Source of the DNA: Bacteroidota bacterium
GTDB lineage: Bacteria; Bacteroidota; Bacteroidia; AKYH767-A; 2013-40CM-41-45
Reading direction: 5' to 3'
DNA: 64,000 bases
Assembly (NCBI GenBank): GCA_016720655.1
Contig: JADKKE010000016.1
Span: forward strand, 1 to 64,000
In this document: positions 54,572 through 63,968 of the stretch, one piece after another
How the letters are laid out: every line of letters starts with the position of its first letter
Numbering within the stretch: position 1 is the first letter of the stretch
Notes under the pieces: model-generated
What the model was told of the DNA's origin: nothing
Databases searched by the model: none
What the model saw: only the letters and a program-made list of their open reading frames with translations
Program-made: the position numbers and the translations under genes

Positions 54572-56479
54572 ATGATTTTGAATAAACATATTTCTAAAAT
54601 GAACTCTGCTTCAGCGGTGAATTCCTTAATTCGGAAGACACTAGTGCTTGTGTTTGTTTTCCTGAATGCATTGGGCATTCGTGTACATGCGGAAGCGGAA
54701 AAATTCTCTGCTTCAGTCTCCTCGAATGCAGTTTCAGTTGGCGAACAAATCCAGGTAACATTTACACTGAACGGCAATGGCAGCAATTTTCGACCACCTT
54801 CCTTTGCTGATTTTAATGTGCTGGCAGGACCTAGTCAATCAAGTCAGGTACAGATTGTGAACGGAAGTTTCTCTCAGACACTTTCGATTACGTATGTCCT
54901 CCAGGCAATAAAAGAAGGAACCTTCAAAATTGGCAGCGGAGAAATCACTGCCGGCAATACAAAAGTCTTTAGCAATACCGTAACAATAGTGGTTTCCAAA
55001 GGTACAGCGAAAGGTTCCGGAGGAAGTACACAAGGCAAACAAAGTGGAACTCAGGATGCTGCCCTTGCAGGCGGAAAAAATGTTTTTCTCAAAGCCAGTG
55101 TCGATAAATCCAATCCATACCTCGGAGAAGGAATAGTCGTTACCTATCGTTTGTATACCAAAGTAAACCTTGTCACTTATAGTATTGACAAAATCCCGGC
55201 GATGAGTGGATTCTGGAGCCAGGAAATTGCATTGCCCCAGCAATTGGAATTTCATTCTGAAAATGTCGATGGTGTTGCCTATAAAGTTGCCGATGTAAAA
55301 AAACTTGTTGTGTTCCCACAGCGAAGTGGCAATTTGCAATTGGATCCGATGGAAGGCGATGTCACAGCACGGATTCAGGTAAAACGTCAGTCGAATAATA
55401 GTAACGATCCATTCGGACAATTTTTCAACGATCCTTTTTTCAACAACCCGTTTTTTAACAACAGTCTGCAAGATGTCAAAGTCCCGCTGAAAAGTGATCC
55501 CATTCGGATTGCAGTAAAGGAATTGCCTGCCGGAGCTCCGGCAACATTTAATGGCGCTGTGGGCCGACTGAATTACGAAGTGTCACTCGACAAATCAGAA
55601 ACAAAAGCGCATGAACCTGTGAGTTTAAAGATAAAAGTCAGCGGAAAAGGAAATATCAAACTGATTGACGCTCCGAAAATCCAGTTCCCTCCGGATTTTG
55701 AATCCTATGATCCGAAAGAAGCTTCCAATATCACGGCAACATCAGCAGGTGTATCCGGAAGTAAAACATTTGAATACCTCATCATTCCAAGAAACCCGGG
55801 AGAATTTAAAATCCCTGTTTCTTCATTTTCGTTTTTCGATCTTGAAAAGAAACAATACAAAGAAGTGAATGTTTCTGAATTGATTCTCAAGGTTACAAAA
55901 GGTGATGAAAATGCATCCACGAATACTGTAAGTGGTGTAAACAAATCTGATTTACAAATTCTCGGCAAGGATATCCGTTTCATCAAAACGTATAATCCGG
56001 TATTTATCCAGCAGTCTTCTCCCCTCTTTGGTTCCACCCTATTTTACACAGCCGCTGCGGCTCCGCTCGTTCTTTTCGGATTTGTTCTTTTTCTCCGGAG
56101 AAGAAATCATGCGATGCAGGGCAATCAATCCTTGTTAAAAAGTCAACGCGCGAACCGTGTCGCACTAAAGCGGCTAAGCCTGGCGAAAAAACTTCTGGCA
56201 ACAAATGAGAAAGAAAAATTCCTTGACGAAATGTTCAAAGCACTTTGGGGATTTGTGAGTGACCGCTTGCAGATTCCTGTCTCCGGTTTATCCAAAGAAT
56301 CTGCTTCTGAAGCTTTGTCAGAACGAAAAGTACCTCTTGAACTCATCCAACAATTCAATGAAACTATTGATAGCTGTGAATTTGCAAGGTTTGCCGGCAG
56401 TACTGGTGATAGCAATGAAGTGATTTATCAAAAAGGAATCGATATCATTTCCAAACTGGAACAATCCGTACGACTGTAG
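54572..56479 (+). CDS. batD: aerotolerance-associated BatD protein
   Basis: ~636 residues from the ATG at 54572; an ATG at 54599 would also give a signal peptide (TLVLVFVFLNALGIRVHA). Repeated beta-sandwich domains: VSVGEQIQVTFTLNGNGSNF, NPYLGEGIVVTYRLYTKVNL, KAHEPVSLKIKVSGKGNIKL, with an Asn/Phe-rich loop near residue 290 (FGQFFNDPFFNN). A late membrane helix (TLFYTAAAAPLVLFGFVLF) and a cytosolic helical domain end it. Mostly periplasmic; stress tolerance with BatA-C and BatE. Confidence 0.87.
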   Translation: MILNKHISKMNSASAVNSLIRKTLVLVFVFLNALGIRVHAEAEKFSASVSSNAVSVGEQIQVTFTLNGNGSNFRPPSFADFNVLAGPSQSSQVQIVNGSFSQTLSITYVLQAIKEGTFKIGSGEITAGNTKVFSNTVTIVVSKGTAKGSGGSTQGKQSGTQDAALAGGKNVFLKASVDKSNPYLGEGIVVTYRLYTKVNLVTYSIDKIPAMSGFWSQEIALPQQLEFHSENVDGVAYKVADVKKLVVFPQRSGNLQLDPMEGDVTARIQVKRQSNNSNDPFGQFFNDPFFNNPFFNNSLQDVKVPLKSDPIRIAVKELPAGAPATFNGAVGRLNYEVSLDKSETKAHEPVSLKIKVSGKGNIKLIDAPKIQFPPDFESYDPKEASNITATSAGVSGSKTFEYLIIPRNPGEFKIPVSSFSFFDLEKKQYKEVNVSELILKVTKGDENASTNTVSGVNKSDLQILGKDIRFIKTYNPVFIQQSSPLFGSTLFYTAAAAPLVLFGFVLFLRRRNHAMQGNQSLLKSQRANRVALKRLSLAKKLLATNEKEKFLDEMFKALWGFVSDRLQIPVSGLSKESASEALSERKVPLELIQQFNETIDSCEFARFAGSTGDSNEVIYQKGIDIISKLEQSVRL

Positions 56480-56481
56480 TT

Positions 56482-57264
56482 ATGAAGAAGAAAATAAAAT
56501 TCGGGATCTCCTTTTGGATACTATTGTGCAGCTTTTGTACAGCATGGCTCAACGTTGCCGCAGAGAGCAAGGAACTGGAATTGTTTCATCAGGGAAATAT
56601 TGCTTATCAGAAAGATGATTTTTCGACAGCTATACGCACCTATCAGATTTTAATCAAGAGCGGGTATCGCTCCTCAGAAGTTTACTTTAATCTGGGGAAC
56701 GCCTATTTTAAAAGTGATAGTCTTGCAAAAGCTATTGTCAATTACGAAAGAGCAAAAAAACTAAATCCTGAAGACGAAGATATCGATGTAAATCTTAAAA
56801 CAACATCAATACGCGTTGTGGATAAGATGGATCCGGTTCCACAGATTTTTTATAAACGCTGGTTGCACTCCCTCTCCATCGCGATAACATCAGAAAGCTG
56901 GAGCATTCTATTTCTCGTTCTTGTATGGTTGAGTTTTATCGCTGCCCTCTTCTATATCCTGAGCAATTCGATTCTTCTCAAGAAAATATCCTTCTTCCTG
57001 ATCTTTTTGTTTCTGATTTGTTCCGGAGCGTGTTTTATTGTTGCCAAAGAAAGTCATTCCATCACTGAAATTGACAAGCAGGGAATTGTTACCGCGAGTT
57101 CCGCATACATCAAAAGCTCTCCCGGAGAAAAGGGAAATGATTTATTTATTCTTCACGAAGGTGCCAAAGTAGATGCCTTTGAAGTTTTGAATGGATGGCA
57201 AAAAATCCGTACTGCGAATGGCAGCGTGGGCTGGATCTCTATCGGACAATTGGAGATTATATAA
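56482..57264 (+). CDS. batE: BatE: TPR and SH3-like membrane protein
   Basis: 260 residues. Signal segment, two TPR units (about 33-105: LFHQGNIAYQKDDFSTAIRT, VYFNLGNAYFKSDSLAKAIV), two transmembrane helices (about 130-185), and a C-terminal SH3-like domain (SAYIKSSPGEKGNDLFILHE then GWQKIRTANGSVGWISIGQL). It begins 2 bases after batD and ends the operon. Confidence 0.88.
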   Translation: MKKKIKFGISFWILLCSFCTAWLNVAAESKELELFHQGNIAYQKDDFSTAIRTYQILIKSGYRSSEVYFNLGNAYFKSDSLAKAIVNYERAKKLNPEDEDIDVNLKTTSIRVVDKMDPVPQIFYKRWLHSLSIAITSESWSILFLVLVWLSFIAALFYILSNSILLKKISFFLIFLFLICSGACFIVAKESHSITEIDKQGIVTASSAYIKSSPGEKGNDLFILHEGAKVDAFEVLNGWQKIRTANGSVGWISIGQLEII

Positions 57265-57315
57265 TTCCGCACGCGGAGAATTTTCTGTACAAAATTTATT
57301 TGCCAGAATTTTTGA

Positions 57316-57825
57316 ATGAAAAAAATCTGTCTCCTCAGTGACACACACGGATACATGGATCAGAGAATTCTGGACCATTGCAAATCCTGCGATGAAATCT
57401 GGCATGCCGGTGACATCGGAGCGGCTGATGTCTCCAATCAACTGAATGCTGTAAAATTACTGAGGGCGGTGTATGGAAATATAGACGGAAGAGAAATCCG
57501 TTTAATGCATGCCGCGGAGCTGTTTTTTGAATGCGAAGGTATAAAAGTCTACATCACACATATCGGAGGATATCCCGGGGCCTATGTTCCCGAGGCAAGA
57601 AAAAAAATCGAAGAGTACCGTCCGGACCTTTTCATTTGCGGACATTCACATATCCTGAAAGTGATGCCGGACAAGAAATACAATCTTCTGCACATGAATC
57701 CGGGAGCAGTAGGCAAGCATGGATTTCACAAAATAAGAACCATGCTTCGATTTACCCTGGAGCAAAAGAAAATTCGTGATGTGGAAGCGATTGAACTCGG
57801 ACTCCGGGGTGCAATCGAAGATTAA
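57316..57825 (+). CDS. YfcE-type metallophosphoesterase
   Basis: 169 residues. All calcineurin-like metal motifs are in order: LLSDTHGYMD, WHAGDIG, VYGNIDG, YITHIGG, CGHSHI and NPGAVG. A small cytosolic phosphodiesterase with broad in vitro activity in known members. It lies 51 bases after batE on the same strand and overlaps the convergent DUF4293 gene by four bases. Confidence 0.9.
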   Translation: MKKICLLSDTHGYMDQRILDHCKSCDEIWHAGDIGAADVSNQLNAVKLLRAVYGNIDGREIRLMHAAELFFECEGIKVYITHIGGYPGAYVPEARKKIEEYRPDLFICGHSHILKVMPDKKYNLLHMNPGAVGKHGFHKIRTMLRFTLEQKKIRDVEAIELGLRGAIED

Positions 57826-58271
57826 CGCAAACGATCAGCAGAACGAACCAGCTCATCATCCTTGCGGATATAGAAATTCGCCAGGAACAAAAAGAGTATT
57901 TCGAAAAACGGAATATACGCTCCGTAACGAAAGTGGATCTGTTTGTTCATGCCGGAAGACAAAGTGTCCACAGCAAAATAGAGCAATACCATCAAGACAC
58001 AGGTGAGAAGAATGTTGAGTCGGCATACACGCATTTGCAGGGAACGATTCTTATAAAGCAAAATCGCCAGAAGCGAAAACACACCGATAGCACCATTGAG
58101 TATCATGAGCAATGTGTTCCCGGCAATGCTGAGGTCCTGAGCCGTTGCCGCAGCAGCAGGATCCGGTACTGTACCGGGAAGCTCAGAAAATCCGTATACA
58201 GGAATGAAATACAAGAGCACCGAGAGTATAGAAACTCCCAGTAAAAACAGGCTTTGAATTCGTTGGATCAT
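57822..58271 (-). CDS. DUF4293 family membrane protein
   Basis: 149 residues, four hydrophobic helices (LFLLGVSILSVLLYFIPVYG, NTLLMILNGAIGVFSLLAIL, LLTCVLMVLLYFAV, YIPFFEILFLFLANFYI), starting MIQRIQSLFLL as is typical. Family restricted to Bacteroidota, function unknown. It is divergent from rho, as expected from gene order in related genomes (recalled, not checked). Confidence 0.85.
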   Translation of the reverse strand: MIQRIQSLFLLGVSILSVLLYFIPVYGFSELPGTVPDPAAAATAQDLSIAGNTLLMILNGAIGVFSLLAILLYKNRSLQMRVCRLNILLTCVLMVLLYFAVDTLSSGMNKQIHFRYGAYIPFFEILFLFLANFYIRKDDELVRSADRLR

Positions 58272-58604
58272 AGTGGGATTGAAAGGAATGGCAAATAACG
58301 TGGTTTTTAATCAATACTAAAACCCGTTCTTGCTGAAGAAAACAGGTATTTGTTAAAGAAATTGTTAGTTTTTTTTCACAAGAATGTTGTATGAACAAAT
58401 AAAAAGGTCTATACTTGTCGTGAAATTCTCCTTCGATCCGGATTTTTTAATTATCCGTTCTGGCATTTCCCCCCAAATTTACGGTCTAATCATCACCAAT
58501 TTTATTTCAATTATTCTTATGATCTTCTGCATTTTGTCAGAAGTCCGTTAGCCTTATAGAATCCTAAAATGTCTTCCTGACATTCCAAACCAACTTCCCT
58601 TTTC
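58272..58604. other. intergenic region upstream of rho
   Basis: 333 bases between divergent genes. There is a T8 tract (58370-58377) and a C6 run (58471-58476), and a 12-base CTTCCTGACATT stretch close to the rho start. I find no consensus promoter and no open frame. A long rho leader is possible, since rho is often self-regulated, but nothing here proves it. Confidence 0.3.
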
Positions 58605-60383
58605 ATGTACGACATTCTCGAATTGAATGACAAACTCGTCAATGAGTTAAAAGAAATTGCCCGTTTAATGAGTATCCCAAACTACGATGAACTTCGTAAA
58701 CAGGAACTCATTTACAAAATCCTTGACCAACAGGCTTTAAATCCAACTGCAAGCAACTCTATCAAAGATTCGCTCAGCACTAAATTCGGCAAAACCGAAA
58801 AAGTTGAAGTCAAAGACGTCAAAGAACCCAAGGAACCCAGGGCTCCGAGAGAACCGAAAGCTGCCCGGGAACCAAAAGAGCCGAAAGAAAGTCCTGTACA
58901 CAAGGAAACTAAAGAAGCCAAAGAAGTCAAAGAAGAAAAATCTGCTCCAGTTGCAGCTTCCAATGACAGCGATGATCAGAACGGTGGTCGTCCGAAAAGA
59001 AAACGTGTGAGTCCGCTTACCGGAGAAACAACAATTGTGAAATCGGCACCCATTCAACTGGAACCGAGTGTGAAAGTACCGCCTACCCGGCAGGAACCTC
59101 TTCCTCCTCCCCCGCCACCTGTCGTTTCTGAACGGAGTTATGAGCCTGAACAAAGGACTTATGTTCCCCGCAATAACGACCACGATCGCAACAATAGCAG
59201 CAATAATAATTTCAGACCCCGCAGGGATATCCAACCTTCGGCACCGGTTCCTGAACCACCAACAGAACTGGACAGTGTAATTGTCGCTGAAGGTGTTCTG
59301 GAAATCATGCCGGATGGATTTGGTTTCCTTCGTTCCAGTGATTTCAATTACCTCACCTCACCGGATGATGTTTATGTGAGCCAATCGCAAATTAAACTCT
59401 TCGGATTGAAAACCGGAGATACCGTTCGCGGTTCTGTTCGCCCGCCAAGAGAAGGAGAAAAATATTTTCCACTTACAAAAGTAGATTTCATCAATGGACA
59501 GGATCCTGCATTCGTGCGTGACCGTGTTCATTTTGATTTCTTAACTCCTTTATTTCCTCAGGAAAAACTGAATCTTATCGGTGAACGTGCGAATTATTCC
59601 ACACGCATCATGGATATGTTCACGCCGATTGGTAAAGGTCAGCGTGGATTAATCGTGGCCCAACCGAAAACAGGTAAAACAATGTTGCTGAAGGATGTTG
59701 CGAATGTTATCGCAGCAAATCATCCGGAAGTGTACATGATTATTCTCCTGATCGACGAACGTCCGGAAGAAGTAACAGATATGGCCCGCAGTGTTAAAGC
59801 GGAAGTTGTTGCATCGACCTTCGATGAACCGGCTGAACGACATGTAAAAATTGCAAATATCGTTCTTGAAAAAGCTAAACGTATGGTCGAATGCGGACAT
59901 GATGTTGTCATCCTGCTCGATTCTATCACGCGTCTTGCCCGTGCATACAATACTGTTGCTCCTGCCAGTGGAAAAGTTCTTTCCGGTGGTGTGGAAGCAA
60001 ACGCCCTTCACAAACCAAAACGATTTTTCGGCTCTGCCCGTAAAATTGAAAATGGAGGAAGCCTTACCATCATCGCAACTGCTTTGATCGACACCGGTTC
60101 CCGAATGGACGAAGTTATCTTCGAAGAATTCAAAGGAACAGGTAACATGGAATTGCAGTTGGATCGTAAACTTGCAAACAAACGTATTTTCCCTTCTATC
60201 GATCTTGTGGCTTCAAGTACTCGTCGTGAAGACATGCTGCTCGACAAAGAAATGTTGCAGCGCATGTGGATTCTCCGGAATCATTTGGCTGACATGAATC
60301 CTCTCGAAGCAATGGAATTCCTCCTGACTCAAATGAGAGGAACAAAATCGAATGAGGAGTTTTTGGTGTCGATGAATGGGTGA
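58605..60383 (+). CDS. rho: transcription termination factor Rho with long charged insert
   Basis: 592 residues. The N-terminal Rho_N domain (LVNELKEIARLMSIPNYDEL) is followed by a ~170-residue low-complexity insert of KEP/REP/KET words, prolines and Asn/Arg (about 65-215). Then come the RNA-binding OB fold (LEIMPDGFGFLRSSDFNYL) and the hexameric ATPase: Walker A VAQPKTGKTMLLKDV, Walker B DVVILLDSITRLAR, Q-loop SGGVEANALHKPKRFFGSAR, R-loop region. Long disordered inserts before the OB fold are known in Bacteroidota Rho. ATP-dependent RNA translocase ending transcription. Confidence 0.95.
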   Translation: MYDILELNDKLVNELKEIARLMSIPNYDELRKQELIYKILDQQALNPTASNSIKDSLSTKFGKTEKVEVKDVKEPKEPRAPREPKAAREPKEPKESPVHKETKEAKEVKEEKSAPVAASNDSDDQNGGRPKRKRVSPLTGETTIVKSAPIQLEPSVKVPPTRQEPLPPPPPPVVSERSYEPEQRTYVPRNNDHDRNNSSNNNFRPRRDIQPSAPVPEPPTELDSVIVAEGVLEIMPDGFGFLRSSDFNYLTSPDDVYVSQSQIKLFGLKTGDTVRGSVRPPREGEKYFPLTKVDFINGQDPAFVRDRVHFDFLTPLFPQEKLNLIGERANYSTRIMDMFTPIGKGQRGLIVAQPKTGKTMLLKDVANVIAANHPEVYMIILLIDERPEEVTDMARSVKAEVVASTFDEPAERHVKIANIVLEKAKRMVECGHDVVILLDSITRLARAYNTVAPASGKVLSGGVEANALHKPKRFFGSARKIENGGSLTIIATALIDTGSRMDEVIFEEFKGTGNMELQLDRKLANKRIFPSIDLVASSTRREDMLLDKEMLQRMWILRNHLADMNPLEAMEFLLTQMRGTKSNEEFLVSMNG

Positions 60384-60390
60384 GAAAAAA

Positions 60391-60475
60391 GGTATTAGGT
60401 ATTAGGTATTAGGTATAAGGTATAAAGGAAACAAATAGCTTACTTTATACTTTATACCTAATACTTTATACCTCT
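60391..60475. terminator. inverted repeat between rho and the convergent gene
   Basis: The left arm (60391-60427) is GGTATTA words, then GGTATAAGG. The right arm (60442-60475) is ACTTTATACCTAATAC words, pairing over ~30 bp with mismatches. Same word family and same setting (convergent gene ends) as 45162-45301. Confidence 0.55.
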
Positions 60476-60477
60476 CT

Positions 60478-61134
60478 TTATTGCATGGAGCCCGAAAGAA
60501 CAATCCTCAACCCGGGTTGTGGATCTTGAGCTTCGGCATGCATGGCTTTTGCAACTTTTTCAATTCGGATTCCTTTGTAATTTTTTAAAGGACCGATGAA
60601 AAGAAAACCAAGGATTCTTGCGATGAAAATTCCAATTCGTTCACCGGGTCTGCTTTCTTTTCGGTTTCCGATTAACAAGGATGGACGAAAAAAAGTGATG
60701 CAGGGAATTTTCTTTTTGGAAATATCACGTTCCGCTTCACCTTTCACTTTGTTGTAAAATATGCCGGATGCGACATCGGCTCCCATTGCAGTGATGCAAA
60801 GAAAATGATTCACATTATTTTGTTCCGAAAGTGTGGCAAGTGCAAGCGGAAACTCGTAATCCACTTTTTTAAATGCTTCTTTCGATTTTGCTTTTTTAAT
60901 AGTTGTACCCAGACAACAAAAAACAGCGTCTACACCTTTGAACCATTCCGCAATTGTATCCAATCTTTCAAAATCTGTGACAACTTGTTGCAAACGATTG
61001 TTCCGGATATCGAGCGGACTTCGCACCAAAATTATTACTCTTTCTATTGATTGATCGGCAAGTAAATCGCTGAGTAATTGCGACCCGACCAAACCGCTGG
61101 AACCCGCTATCAAGGCTGTTTTTAATGCTTTCAT
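60478..61134 (-). CDS. NAD(P)-binding oxidoreductase-like protein
   Basis: 218 residues with a Rossmann start (ALIAGSSGLVGSQLLSDLL; GxSGxVG) and SDR-like parts VDAVFCCLGTTIKKAKSKEAF, VNHFLCITAMGADVASGIFY (YxxxK in FYNKVKGE) and CITFFRPSLLIGNRKES. It belongs to the extended/atypical SDR group that includes HTATIP2-like proteins. Substrate unknown. Its end abuts the repeat after rho. Confidence 0.82.
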   Translation of the reverse strand: MKALKTALIAGSSGLVGSQLLSDLLADQSIERVIILVRSPLDIRNNRLQQVVTDFERLDTIAEWFKGVDAVFCCLGTTIKKAKSKEAFKKVDYEFPLALATLSEQNNVNHFLCITAMGADVASGIFYNKVKGEAERDISKKKIPCITFFRPSLLIGNRKESRPGERIGIFIARILGFLFIGPLKNYKGIRIEKVAKAMHAEAQDPQPGLRIVLSGSMQ

Positions 61135-61445
61135 AAAATTTTTCTAAAGAATTGTGTAATAAATTACAACTGTTGATAAATCAAAATCTTCCAAAAATCC
61201 ATTAAAACGAGGCTCCCCTTTGAATTTTCAAGTATCAACTATGATTATTTTAAGATTTGTTAAAATTCAGTTCATTTTCCCCAGATTCTATCCAGAATCA
61301 TTTTGCCTTTTTACATCCGAAACACAACCTCTGAAAGCCTTATCCAATAAGGGCTGCGAGCTTCAGGGGCAGGGAAATCGCTGTACTTCGTGTACGAATG
61401 TCCCACCAAGTATTGAGGATTATCAACAATTAACAATTCAAATGT
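61135..61445. other. intergenic region upstream of the FN3 phosphoesterase gene
   Basis: 311 AT-rich bases between divergent genes. I see no complete -33/-7 pair, no tandem repeat and no convincing small gene. An ATG at 61442, four bases before the chosen start, is out of frame. Confidence 0.3.
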
Positions 61446-63716
61446 ATGCTTAAAAGCACTAGCCCCTATCGTGCACTCTTGTTGTTGCTTATACTTTTTT
61501 TTGCAACAATTTTTTATGTGTTCGGACAATCAAATCAAAAATCCAGATCAACACATCCGGTTTCCTTTGCTGTCGCCTGCGGAACACCCGCTGGATTAAG
61601 CAGCAGTTCAGTCACAACATCTTCCGCGACATTGCAATGGACAAGTGTATCCGGCGTAGTTTCTTACAATGTACAGTACAGGAAAACTAGCACCAGTACC
61701 TGGACAAGTACCACTTCAGCCACCAACAGTAAAAACATCAGTGGTTTATCCAGTGGTACATCGTATGAATTCAGGGTACAGACAAATTGCAGCAATGGTT
61801 TGGGAACGTATTCATCCAACACAGCCTTCAGTACTCTTTCTCCCTGTTCCAAACCGACAGGACTTTCTACAACACAAATCAATTCAACTTCTGCAAGGAT
61901 CAACTGGACAAACATCACAGGAATTCTCTATTTCAATATCCGCTATAGGGTGAATGGAACTACTGCCTGGACAACAGATTCATCAATCAGCAATTCAAAA
62001 TTACTGAATGGATTAAGCCCGGCAACTGTTTATCAGTTCCAGGTACAAACACGTTGCAGTGCAGGATTGCTGAGTGCCTTTACATCTTCATCAACATTTA
62101 CAACATTGGCTTCAGCCTGTTCTGTTCCGGATGTAAATTTATTTTCTTCCACCAATATCGCGGCAACTACCTGTACTGTCGGTTGGGCCGCAGCAGCAGG
62201 AGCGGTGAATTACACCGTACAATACAGGATTCGCAACAGCGGTTCTGCCTGGGCTTCCGTAACAGCAAGCGGAAATTCTGCAAACCTCAGCGGACTCAGT
62301 CCTCTTACCTTGTATGAATTTCAGGTCAAAACAAATTGTGTTTCTTCTTCCAGTGCATATTCCACTCCGGGAATTTTTACAACAATTTCAAATCCTTGTA
62401 ACGTCCCAGACCTGAATCTGTTTTCCTCTACAGCTATTACTACAAATTCCTGTACAGTCGGTTGGGCAATTGTAAGTGGAGCATTGAGTTACAATGTTCA
62501 GTACCGCATTCGCAATTCGGGAAGTGCATGGACGACAGTAAGCTCTACAACAAATTCTAAAAACCTCAGCGGATTATCAGCATCTACACTGTATGAGTTC
62601 CAGGTGCAAACGGTTTGCAGTGGAGGAACCAGTACCTATTCAGCACCCGGGATATTTACTACACTTGCTTCCGGTGCATCTTGCGGTACACCGGGCGGAT
62701 TAACAGTAACAGGAATAACGACAAGCGGAGTAACCTTGAACTGGACTGCTGTGAGTGGCGCAATAAGTTATTCTGTTCAACACCGGCGCACCGGAGCGAC
62801 ATCCTGGATCACAGCAAGTGCCACATCAACATCCCTTGTATTAACAGGACTGACAGCGAGCAGTGCTTATGAATTCCAGGTCCAAACAGTATGCAGTGCT
62901 TCCAGCGGTGCATATTCATCTGCAGCAACATTCACTACTTCCGGTTCGAGCGGAGGAACTATTCCGGTTCCGGATCATATTGTGATTTGCATGTTTGAGA
63001 ATCATGCATATTCTCAGATAATCGGTAACAGTGCAGCTCCTCACATCAATGCGCTGGCGAACGATGTGATGAGTGCTAATTTCACTGAATCGTATGGACT
63101 CACGCATCCAAGTCAGCCGAATTACATCATGTTTTTCTCCGGCGGCAACCAGGGCGTAACAAACAACGTGATGCCTTCTTCTCATTTCACCGCTATGAAT
63201 CTTGCAAAAGCTTTACAAAATGCGGGGAGAACATTTACAAGTTATTCTGATGGAATGCCCAGCGTCGGTTATGACGGTGAAGCCAGTGGCACCTATGTAA
63301 GAAGACACAATCCTGTTGCCAATTGGATGGGTACCGGGACGAATCAGGTAAGCACCAGCACCAATCAACCCTTCACAGCATTCCCTACAAATTATTCAAA
63401 TCTGCCTACTGTAAGTTTTGTTGTCCCGGACATCAACAACGGTATGCACGATGGTGGCGGAAACACTGCAATTACGACCGGCGACAACTGGTATCACACG
63501 TATATGGAACCCTATGTTCAGTGGGCAAGAACGCACAACAGTTTATTCATTCTCACCTTTGATGAAGATGATAATCTCCACAGCAATCAAATCCCGACAA
63601 TTTTTTCAGGGCAAATGGTGGTTCAACTAGAACAATTGAAGACATGTACGGCACACCGATCCATGGCTGCTGGACAACAGGATCCGAATGATGCGGAATT
63701 CTTCAGAAAATTCTAA
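61446..63716 (+). CDS. secreted phosphoesterase with five FN3 domains, C-terminus out of frame
   Basis: 756 residues as read. Signal segment (ALLLLLILFFATIFYVFG), then five FN3 domains of ~90 residues (about 35-500), each starting with CGTPAGL, CSKPTGL, CSVPDVN, CNVPDLN or CGTPGGL. Domains 3 and 4 are near copies, including YRIRNSGSAW. After a short linker comes a PF04185-type phosphoesterase/phospholipase C domain: VICMFENHAYSQIIGN, YGLTHPSQPNYIMFFSG, VPDINNGMHDGG, FILTFDEDDNLHSNQIPTIF. Near 63625 the frame changes: another frame reads TIEDMYGTPIHG, the family's next motif, while the given frame runs on to 63716. The tail is therefore truncated or mis-sequenced, and no T9SS domain is found before the window ends. 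Confidence 0.8.
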   Translation: MLKSTSPYRALLLLLILFFATIFYVFGQSNQKSRSTHPVSFAVACGTPAGLSSSSVTTSSATLQWTSVSGVVSYNVQYRKTSTSTWTSTTSATNSKNISGLSSGTSYEFRVQTNCSNGLGTYSSNTAFSTLSPCSKPTGLSTTQINSTSARINWTNITGILYFNIRYRVNGTTAWTTDSSISNSKLLNGLSPATVYQFQVQTRCSAGLLSAFTSSSTFTTLASACSVPDVNLFSSTNIAATTCTVGWAAAAGAVNYTVQYRIRNSGSAWASVTASGNSANLSGLSPLTLYEFQVKTNCVSSSSAYSTPGIFTTISNPCNVPDLNLFSSTAITTNSCTVGWAIVSGALSYNVQYRIRNSGSAWTTVSSTTNSKNLSGLSASTLYEFQVQTVCSGGTSTYSAPGIFTTLASGASCGTPGGLTVTGITTSGVTLNWTAVSGAISYSVQHRRTGATSWITASATSTSLVLTGLTASSAYEFQVQTVCSASSGAYSSAATFTTSGSSGGTIPVPDHIVICMFENHAYSQIIGNSAAPHINALANDVMSANFTESYGLTHPSQPNYIMFFSGGNQGVTNNVMPSSHFTAMNLAKALQNAGRTFTSYSDGMPSVGYDGEASGTYVRRHNPVANWMGTGTNQVSTSTNQPFTAFPTNYSNLPTVSFVVPDINNGMHDGGGNTAITTGDNWYHTYMEPYVQWARTHNSLFILTFDEDDNLHSNQIPTIFSGQMVVQLEQLKTCTAHRSMAAGQQDPNDAEFFRKF

Positions 63717-63935
63717 AGAATTCCGGGCTAAATGGCAATGGTTCAATTACTATGTCAGGTCTCCGGGTACAACTCAACGGTTCAAACTGAAGGTGGCATG
63801 ATCTCGGTCTCAGATTTAAACCCAATTTTTTGAATTGCAGGTGAATGACAACGATTTTGAAGATATGTCGGATTTTAGAGATTTAAGTGTGATTGGAAGT
63901 GTGCAGGATGCGAGAGTATATTTTCTGCGTCCTTT
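63717..63935 (+). other. remnant beyond the phosphoesterase gene
   Basis: No intact gene. One frame crossing the stop at 63716 reads LKNSGLNGNGSITMSGLRV, which could be the rest of the interrupted protein, ending at TGA around 63788. The rest shows nothing recognisable. Confidence 0.25.
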
Positions 63936-63968
63936 TTTGCAAAATTTTCACCCAATTTTGTATCTTTA
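63936..63968 (+). promoter_or_regulatory. candidate promoter for a gene beyond the window
   Basis: TTTG (63936-63939), a 21-base spacer and TATCTTTA (63961-63968), one mismatch from TAnnTTTG. The gene it would serve is outside the window. Confidence 0.45.
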
